A DNA stretch of 30,000 nt from Chromera velia (taxonomy: Eukaryota; Sar; Chromeraceae): contig JAHBMJ010000867.1 in assembly GCA_018398765.1 (NCBI GenBank), positions 1-30,000 of the forward strand. The letters run 5' to 3'. Each line of letters begins with the position of its first letter. Positions within the stretch are counted from its first letter, which is position 1. Under the pieces are notes generated by a model. The model made no database searches. It had not been told where the DNA came from and saw only the letters and a list, made by a program, of their open reading frames with translations. Of this stretch, positions 22,043-30,000 are shown piece by piece. Made by a program: the position numbers and the translations under genes.

Positions 22043-25000
22043 CCTTTCTGCAGTCCTTTGGGTCGATGTGTGAACAAGATTAGGATATCTGACCTGGTTA
22101 CTTGTGAGGAGAGGTGGGCAGGTGCATGTCTTGTCTGTGTTTACTTGACCTTCTTTTGTAGAGCGGGAGGGAGGACGTTTCTTGACATTCCATTTGAAGG
22201 CCTCTTCTCTCTCTTCTTGCCTGAAGACTGAGGGGGCGCTTTTCAATCCAATTTGCCAATCAGTTTCCGGGTAAGGAAGGGGATGAGGCGACTGGAAAGG
22301 AACAGGCGAGCTTGAAGAGAGACAGCTGGCGTGTGTGCATGTATGGGGGATTGTTTCTGAGGTCTGGACATTCTGCTGGGCTGCGTGAGCTTTGCTGTAA
22401 AATCTCATGCAGTCGTCAGGGTTATTTTTTGATGTGACAATAAATAATCTATCGCTTTGACTCCAAAAGCTCTGTACGTTCAATTTCGTCCCCCATGGCT
22501 CTTTTCCTGTTCCCCTGCCCTAGCTCATTCATCCCTTTCTTTCGTCCCTCAGGGTTCGCTCTGTGGTCAAGCAAGCAGGACTTGAGGTGAGCTGACTTCT
22601 TTCTTTTGAGATTTTTGTTTTCCTTCGTGACTCGGAAGGGTGTGCAGACAGAGGGAGGGAGGGAGGGACATAGAGACAGAAGAGGACCCAGTCCGTCGAA
22701 CCGTGTTTTCTTTCTCCCTTGTCTGGTCCTTTTTTTCCTCTTGTCGTTGCGTGTGTGCAGAGAGAGATGGCTAAGTTAGATAGATGGAAGGAATTCAAGG
22801 TTAAATTGACTGCTTTTGCGTATGCGAAGACAAAGGAAAAAGGCATCAGACAGTCAACTTGCCGCACAGATCCAAACTAACGAACGAAATTCGAAAACAA
22901 CATTGCTGAAGGAAAATCATATTTTCAGTGACAAAAGTTTATCTTTCTTTCTCACCTTCCTTCCCCCTTTGCTCCTTTTTGTCTTTGCAGTCTCCAGACA
23001 ACCTTTCCCGCCTGATTTGCGACGCCCTCTTCTGGGCTGCTTCCAACGGACTTGCAAAGAACGGACTCGAAAGTCAGCAGAGAGAAAAGAAACAAAGAAA
23101 CCACCGGCCTACATTCATTTCGGAAGACGCAAGCTGGCAGTCAAGCCGTTTGAGTTTCAGAGGGAACGACCGCCGTACCTTTCTGGGTATCAGCTCGTTT
23201 CCTTCTGCATGTCTTCGGAGGGTCCAAAATTCAGTGCTTATGTGCATGCGTCTCTCTCTCCCTCTCACTCTCGTGTCTTCCTTCGCATTCTCTTCTTGTG
23301 TGTCTTTTTCTCTCAACGTCTTTCTGTCTCCAGGTTTTCCACAGAGGCAAATTATCTTCCGTTTGGACATGCACTCTCATTTTGCATCCTTGGGGATTCT
23401 TATTCAAGGCATTAATTAAACCTACTCCCTGTGAGCGGGACTTTAATTCTCTGTATGTTCTTTTCTGTCGGATTCTGTGCTTTCAGCTGCACTCGACGCT
23501 GCCCTCGCTGCGAGTGCCTCTTGCCTGCCCTCCCTGACGACAAAGGAGACTCTCGTGTTCTCCTTCGGTCTCTCAAGATCGGCAGCCGACAAATTGGTGG
23601 AGCTTCCATTTGTGCCTAGTCTCTCCGCAGTGCCCGTGAGGGAACAGAAGGAGAAGACGGAAGGGGGGGAACAAAATGCAAACGCAGGCCTCCCCCCTCC
23701 CCCCATTCCCCCGAGAGAGGGGGGCAGCTTCTGGCCTCTGCTTCTTGCAGATGTGATGAACTTTGAGGCGGTCGGTCCGTCCGTTTTCTTCTTCTGTGTC
23801 TTTTCTTTCACCTCTCCCACTCTCACACATTCACGTCCCTCTATCTTTTCTTCTTTCCTCCTTTCATCCGATTCTCCAAGCTTCTAATGTTTCCTTCTTC
23901 ATTCACTGGGACAGTCATTCTTCCTTCTTTCTCTGCACCCTTCTCTCCTGTCTCTGCACCATGTCCACAAGAAATCGATTGTCCATTCCTGTGAACAGTA
24001 TAAAGACAGACAGTGAAAGTATTTTACTATGCTTCACCAACCTTGCTTGATGCAGCCCTCTCCTCTTGGGAACGCCTCGCTGGGCCTCTGCGTGAGTGCC
24101 CCCACGGAGGTCTTCTGGGTCACCCCAACCGTCGACAGGCCCTCGTCGAAGGAAGTCAAGGGCGGGAAGAAGGACGACAAGGCCGCCGCAGCTGCACAGC
24201 CACCGCCAGCAGAAGGAGAGGATCCGCCCAAACCCCCGCCTCCCCCCCCTCCTCTGTGCACTGCCCTGTTCTCAAGCGGAAGAAAACTGATCGCTGCAGC
24301 GAAGGAACAAGTGACCGCAGTGCTTACAGCAGACAAAAAGGTAGGCAGACAGTGGTGATCAATGTCCTTTGAAGCGTTTTGTTTGATAGATCCTATTCGG
24401 TTTTGTCTGTCTTGCTTCTTCCTACTTGTTTTCCAGGCTTGCTCCTTTTAATTTCTGCTCGCTGGACCTCCGATGGTTTCCTTTCCTCATGCTGTGATGC
24501 CTTCTCATGAATCCAGACACGTTGTTTGTATATTCGTCTGTATCTGCCTCTCTGCTTGGGTGAAGGGTCGGTTGTGTTCTTTCGTTCCTGGCTTGAGTGA
24601 AGCGACTGCTTTCCGATTCCCTTTGACGTTTCTTTTCTGCCCCATTTCTTTCTTTTGATTACTTTTGTATTTGCAGACTGCAAGCTTCATCGTTGATGGC
24701 AAATGTTTTTGTCCAGAACCTTCTCTCGGTTGGTCTGTGTTCTCGGTGTCATATCAAAATATTCATATATTCTCAATTCCTGCTTTGTTGGGCTCTCCGA
24801 TGGGTTCTTTTCCCTTCCTTTTCTTCTCAAATCAGTTGTGGATGAGGTGAATGAAGGGTTGACAGAATGTTTCTTTCACCTATCTGGTGTTGGCTACATG
24901 TTTCCTTTCCTTGAGGGCGTTCTAGAAGTTCCCTGCATTCGTCCGTCCAGTGTGGGCATTCGTTTTGTTGCTTTTGTATGTCCTCTTCCAATTATTTGTG

Positions 25001-27684
25001 AGTATTTTGCAGGCTGAGAGGTTGCTGGCTTTTTCTCTCTTTCTCTTTTTCTGCTTTTTTAACCTCTTTACATCTCGCCCATTCTTTCTCTCCTCCCCCT
25101 CACAGCTGTTGGAGCCAAACTTGTGGGACAGGCTGTCACACAGGCATTGCCCCAGGTCAGCTGAGGGAAGCTGTAGAAGTATGAAGGGAAAAGGCAGACA
25201 AAGGAGGGGAGGTGCAAGAGGAAGAAGAAGAGAAAAGTATACTTTCACCCGCGTACATACATATCTTCCTCTTTGCTTCCCCGCGCTCATCAATCTGCAC
25301 TTGATCTTTTCTTCTTCTTCAGCGGCTGTGTCAGATGCGGTTGGGGCACTGTTCGGCTTCTTTCTGGTAGGTTGGTTTCGATGAAGCCATTGTGTGTTTC
25401 CTTTTCCGACAGAGCACAAGACGGACTGCAGAAGCACTTCGCCTTCTTTTGGACAGTTGGGAACGTTTTGTTTTTGTTTGTATTAACTCCTCCAGACTGT
25501 CTGCGTGCCTCTAAATCTGTAGTACTTGGCAAGCCACCCCCATTCCCTGTCTTCTACACTTTGTCCCCTCACCCCCTTGATTGGCTGCAGGCTGGCTTTC
25601 CTGGAATGAAGGTGTGGTTGCGGGCTGGAGGTGAGTTGGAGGTTTTCGATTTGGAGCGGTGACTGGAAAACGTTTGTTTCTTTTCAAAAACTCCCTTTGA
25701 ATGTCCTATTATCACACCGCTTTTTTCTGCGCCCGCCCTCTCGTTTTCTTTGTTCTCTTCATTTGAGCCCCCCCCTTCTCAGTTCCATTTTGACCTTTCG
25801 GGCACCCTCTTTAAGTTTTCTGCCTTCTTCACTGGTTGCCCCCCTGCCTGTCCTCTCAGTTTCTTCTATGCAGCGCACGGAGGCAGGCGCATTCGCGTGG
25901 GACGGCGCAGGGACGGGAAAGTCTGAGGAAGAACTGGTGAGTCGATCAGCAGAAATGAAGGCGGGTGGAGAAGAGGAGAGAAGATAGTTGGAGGGCTACA
26001 ACGAGAGACTGAAGGGGGAGGATCATGTTGTTCTCTGTTACTCTTCCAGATTTGTCAATAGGAAGAAGTCTGCCGGCGTTTTTATTTTTTTTCACTTGCA
26101 TGCTGAACTTTGACATTTTATTTCTTTCGAAGGTCCTTCGAAGAAATCCTTCGAACTTCCCGCATCGATCTCCTCGTCTACTCGATGTTGTCCTTGTCAG
26201 AAGTGCACGGGTGTTTATTCAGGTATTGATATGTTTCCTTCTTTTACTGTTTTCTTGCTTGCGCTCGCTCCACTCCCCCTGTAGGGAAGGAAATCATATG
26301 AAGGATCACTCACTGGAAAGGTGAATTTACTCTTGTGACCAAAGAAAGCAATGAGCTGGGTGAATTCAATTGAATGGAATGGAAAGAAAATGATCATGCA
26401 TGTGCAGGTCGAGGCAATCGCAGAGGCCATCGAGGCCATCCCCCCCCATCTGCGGGGGGGAGTTCTGGACGTTGACGTGGAGGGGGGGGCAGGAGACGGA
26501 TTCCTGGTCAAGGCACTAAAGGTCAGAGGGAGAAGAGAAGAACAGTCAGGGAATAGAGATCTCTCTCACACATATACATATACATGTACGTATACATACT
26601 CTCTCTCTCTCTCTCATATCATAAAATTTTTGTTTCTTTGGTTTCCCTGGATTTCTTTAAAGGTCGTCACTTACACTTGGTGCCCGGCGCATTGCGGCAA
26701 GGACATCAATCAGTGCACGCTTGTTCCGCCAATTGTAATTTGGTTTTGCCTCGTCTCTCCTCTCTTCATTTCCACTTCTTCTTGTTGTGCTCAGAACCAC
26801 CTCCTACTTTGCATGAATCTTTCGCTCCCTGCTCATGTTTCTGCTTCTACTCCTCCTGGAGCATGCAGGAGAAGTTTCCTGACCTGTCTCTGGTGTTAAA
26901 AGCCCCCGCACCCCCAAAGGAGGGAGAGGAGGAGAGACCCCTGCTGCGCCCGAAGGACGAGGTCAGTCTGTCAGGCGGTCTGGCAGTGGGGGGTTGAAGT
27001 GAAGAAGAAGGCGGAGGGAGAGTTGAGGGAAAGGGGGGGAGAGAGATGTGAAACACAGACGAAAGACAGATCCTTTTTGGTTTTTTTCTGCTGATCACCT
27101 TCGTTTCTACAGTTTTTTTATCTTCTTTGGTAAATTTATCTCTTTCTTTAGTGCGCCCTGCTGTCTTTTTCTCTTGCTGTGTTGTTTTTGCGTTCCTCAT
27201 ACTTGAATCTCTCTCCTGAACGAATGTCTTGCAGGCCCTAGGTGTGTGGGTGGGAGGGGACTGTGCGGCCTCTCTTGCACGACAGTCGGCCACTCTGAAG
27301 GTGAGACGTACAGAAAAGGGGAGGTTGAATGCACATACTTACAGACGCTGGAAAGCGGAAAATAGTCCTGTCTTTCTCTGCGTTGCTTTGTCCGTCACTC
27401 TCTTTTTCGACGCGTCTGTCTTTTCAGGGAGAAGAAAGAAAGACGCGTAGTCTGTCTTTCGACATTGCAAATTTTCATTCAGACGCAAAAAAAAGGAAAT
27501 CAGAATTGACCAGATTGTCTTGGTGATTCTCCATACAAAGATTTGATTATTTTGTTTGATTGATTGTCTGTCTGTAGAGGCTGGGGCAAGGATCAATGTT
27601 GCAGTTACGCCCTGCTGTGGTCCTGTGCACCATTCTGCCTGCAAGCTGGATGATTGGACGCTCTCTCTCTTTCCCTCTGCGCGC

Positions 27685-27732
<48 letters not shown>

Positions 27733-28419
27733 CTGTGGTTATTCATGTATGTGATTATCGATCCTTCCTTCAGGGTGCCGGTCTCCGAGTGGTCATCGAC
27801 GTCTCCTCGACCCTCTCTCCTCAGTTTCCCTGCACAGCCATGATCCCGGTCGGTCGGTCGGTCGGTCTGATTGTCTTTTTTCTTGGAGATCTTTTTGGTC
27901 GTCTGTTTGATTCTGCGTTCACAACAAAGAGAAGGGCAAAGACAGGCACGATTGATAGATGTGCAGATAGATAGATCAAATGCGTCGTGCTTCCTTCCGC
28001 CTTCATGCATGCTTGTGGCAACCAACCGCACATCGATCGGCCGTCACTCACACACACCCTCCGGAGGACCATCAAACATCCCAAACACTACCCCACACCA
28101 CCCACCCCCACTTCCTTCCTTCAATCACCGTCCTGTCTTCACTTCGTGCTTGAAGATCGTATGATTTGTTTCTCTCCCGATGCGCCTGCAGTTTGTCCTC
28201 GCTGGACGTGACAAGGACTCTCCGGGACTCCTCTACGTTGGCAGTGCGGTGCCATCGGAGGATCTCTGTACAGCCGTCGACAGGGAGATTGTCCGAACAG
28301 TGAAGAGCGCACGACAGAAATCAGAAACCTCAGAGAACCAGGCGCAGGGCCCCTCTGCAGTGGAGACGAGGGGAGGGGGGACGCCGGCGGTGGAGGTGGC
28401 ACCGGAACTTCAGAACTAG
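20364..28419 (+). CDS. Enolase-4 (ENO4)-like protein, about 18 exons, about 708 aa, probably inactive as an enzyme
   Basis: Exons inferred: 20364-20376, 20598-20641, 21149-21304, 21402-21604, 22553-22586, 22991-23186, 23487-23770, 24056-24340, 24677-24728, 25106-25155, 25591-25630, 25860-25936, 26408-26521, 26869-26961, 27235-27300, 27578 to about 27694, 27774-27848, 28192-28419. Phases agree throughout, and the frame ends at a stop. The N-terminus (YLPTKVRQYIEEHQ, then NERVNVVLNEVLKALPPDPWGA) has the layout of the ENO4 N-terminus, as does a Pro-rich insert (exon 8). Later exons match enolase in order: PLLLADVMNFEA, LRAG and AGAFAWDG, FPDLSLVL, VWVGGDCAAS, SMLQLRPAVVL, LRVVIDVSSTL, YVGSAVPSEDLC. 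The enolase metal ligands, the catalytic Lys and the SHRSGE His are not kept, so catalysis is unlikely. ENO4 is a flagellar protein in animals; a flagellar role here is inference. Exons 1, 4, 6 and 16 have uncertain ends. Confidence 0.6.
21980..22042. repeat. GT dinucleotide tract in intron 4 of gene E
   Basis: About 31 GT units with one GC interruption. Confidence 0.9.
27695..27731. repeat. GT dinucleotide tract at the proposed intron 16 donor of gene E
   Basis: About 18 GT units directly after GCGCAC. If the exon ends at 27694 the intron would begin inside this tract; an alternative non-canonical GC donor exists at 27641. Confidence 0.7.
27849..27869 (+). repeat. GGTC tandem at the intron 17 donor of gene E
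   Basis: After the last codon CCG of exon 17 the intron starts GTCGGTCGGTCGGTCGGTC, five tetranucleotide copies. Confidence 0.75.
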
Positions 28420-30000
28420 GTCGCGGCTTCCTCCTTTTCTTTCCGTTCCTTCTAAGATCTCTCATGAATGTTCACTCGACTACTATCTTCACTCCACCTT
28501 CAATCGAAGGTTTGTTTGAGATGCAAAGCCATTCGATTAGGCATTCTACACGCGTGAAGGTATGAAAAAGGCAGAGCTGAGGGCATAACATGCAGAGAGA
28601 GAACACTGCACGGCAGGAACGCAAATACGGGAACCTATTGGGACATACTTACTTAATTGTGGTTTAGCCTAGAGTCTCCGAAACTAGAGACGAATGGTAA
28701 CCCATGCATACAGTTGTAGACAAAGGAAGCAAGCCGCCGCAGCTTAGCCTGCTTCCACATGAACATAAACCACCATAACCCTCCATAGCCTAGCCTGAAG
28801 CCGAAGGCTGATAACCATACACGAAGCCGAAGGCTGAAAACTATTTTCTTATTACACGTGCTGTGTATACGCTATCATTATTTAACATATGATAATGATG
28901 ATGATGAGTTCATTAAGCCAGTTGGTGTCAAATTTCAAAGTTGTTTTTTGTTTCGACATAAGGAACTTAAAATCCGAACTTCCAGCTAGAACAGGTGTAC
29001 ACAATTACAGATAATCGGACAAAATGTAGATTAAATGTTTATAGACTAACTCTTCAGCTATTTATGATACTAATCTGAAAGTAATCCCAACAAATTCATA
29101 TAGTATGTCATTCTGTGGGTGTTGGATCTATATATAGATCTATGCATGCATGTGTTTGGCACTGTTTGGCTTGTATTTGATAGTATTTGTTTACTATTTG
29201 ACGTATTCTTACGTGCGCATCGTTGCACAGATTGATTTACAAATGGCTTAATGTCCCTGGAAAGCATAGCGTGGGGCACTCAAAAAATTTGTACCGGAAG
29301 AGCATCGCTCAGATGATCGCTTGAATTTCGATCAGGCCGACAACCTCATCCTTGGTGCATACAAAACTTTATCAGTAACTTATCTCTAACTTACACCATT
29401 TTGCGCAATTTTACTGACATCCGTGCAAACTACCCCTAAATCAGTTCTTGACCTTTCAAATAACGCTTGAGGCACGTACATAATTGCTTCTGTATAAACG
29501 AGATACACCCAACCAGTTGGGTGAGTGCCCCGGGGCCGGAGCCCTTTAGGGGGTCCGCAAATTTGATTGATGCGCACCATCGGAGGCTTGGGCATGTCTT
29601 GTGCAGGTGCATGGGGCGGGGGCCACGGCAATGCGCACGAAGTATGCTTTTCGGGACCGCGCGAGCATGCACTTGCAACTCCGTGCGAGTTACTTGAGGG
29701 GCATGCATGGGCGAAGTAATTATAAGGTATGTGCGGTCGCGGCTCCGTGCAAGTTGCTTGAGGGGCATATTTTGGAATTCGGGCGACACCGTGACAGACG
29801 GAGATAGAAACGACCCCCCTCTAAAAATGAAAAAATACGTTATACGAGTGCGTGCGATCTCAGGGCCTCTCGGCTGATCTCAGCAGAGCTGAGCTGCCCC
29901 CCGAGGCGATGTAATGCCGGCCACCATGCATCACCATGTATATGCATACAGCTACATATATATATATATATATATAATTCCACCTCACATACAGTTCAAG
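28420..30000. other. Intergenic DNA downstream of gene E, short repeats, no gene
   Basis: After the stop at 28419 come AT-rich sequence and small repeats: GAAGCCGAAGGCTGATAAC at 28797-28815 with a near copy at 28823-28841, a perfect 16-bp palindrome GATCTATATATAGATC at 29125-29140, a 26-bp direct repeat CTCCGTGCGAGTTACTTG.. at 29679-29704 with a near copy at 29743-29768, and an AT tract at about 29955-29975. No reading frame has protein-like features; the 117-codon minus frame at 29436-29789 has no motif. Confidence 0.45.
29679..29768. repeat. Pair of 26-bp direct repeats
   Basis: Units at 29679-29704 and 29743-29768 differ at two positions by eye and share the end CTTGAGGGGCAT. The spacing is 64 bp. 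Confidence 0.7.

Noticed and set aside
21620..22483. 287-codon minus-strand open frame
   Set aside because: Its centre is a His/Thr repeat from the GT microsatellite, and it lies across intron 4 of gene E with no motif.
24839..24849. Possible 11-bp microexon of gene E
   Set aside because: It would keep an open frame only if joined to a different exon; the direct junction of 24728 to 25106 gives the better protein.
25324..25365. Possible 42-bp exon of gene E between good splice-like sites
   Set aside because: The phase does not fit the flanking exons in the frame that looks protein-like, and the protein aligns better with enolase when exons 10 and 11 are joined directly.
28797..28841. Two 19-bp repeats, considered as the start of a CRISPR array
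   Set aside because: There are only two copies with a 7-bp spacer, in a eukaryotic context.
29490..29560. GC-rich hairpin considered as a tRNA gene
   Set aside because: No cloverleaf with TTCG arm or anticodon stem could be fitted.
29436..29789. 117-codon minus-strand frame
   Set aside because: No recognisable motif; it spans the 26-bp direct repeats and looks like chance in GC-rich DNA.

Overview
This window looks like nuclear DNA of an intron-rich eukaryotic alga. A chromerid (photosynthetic relative of Apicomplexa, Chromera velia type) is my best guess. The reasons are mixed GC genes separated by AT-rich repeat blocks, many spliceosomal introns with dinucleotide and tetranucleotide tracts, no bacterial operon structure, and clusters of the TGCATGCA palindrome in the promoters, a motif bound by ApiAP2 factors in Apicomplexa. 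The organism call is inference; no rRNA or other marker gene is present.

Layout. 1-132 is an AC microsatellite. Gene A (minus, 691-1677, apparently one exon) encodes a protein that resembles a widespread uncharacterised 'HGT/SPSIxYA' domain, probably with an ADP-ribosyltransferase-like fold, with its key His missing. Gene B (plus, 2384-3082, one exon) is divergent from it and encodes a small charged protein with a mitochondrial-type N-terminus. From 3083 to 8297 there is no convincing gene. 4953-7562 there is a nested set of inverted repeats of transposon type. Gene C (plus, 8298-15485) is reconstructed here as nine exons encoding about 1222 aa: a disordered N-terminal half, a coiled coil, a Pro/Ser-rich segment and a helical C-terminus. 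15486-18636 is an AT-rich intergenic block with a MITE-like element and an orphan open frame. Gene D (minus, 18637-19560, intronless) is a sirtuin most like a bacterial SIR2 clade. Gene E (plus, 20364-28419) is reconstructed as about 18 small exons encoding about 708 aa and reads as an enolase-4 (ENO4)-like protein whose catalytic residues are mostly lost. 28420-30000 is intergenic with short repeats.

Relations. A/B and D/E are head-to-head pairs, and C and D are convergent. ENO4 is a flagellar enolase relative in animals, so gene E may belong to the flagellum of the zoospore. Gene C could be a centrosomal or ciliary coiled-coil protein, but that is only a suggestion. The three intergenic promoters each carry a cluster of GCATGC/TGCATGCA. 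The introns show an unusual 5' splice pattern, with GTCAGT or GTCGGT often continued as GTCN repeats, and 3' ends in TGCAG. One intron begins inside a tandem array of GTGA, so the donor motif itself is repeated about twenty times.

I found no rRNA, tRNA or CRISPR.
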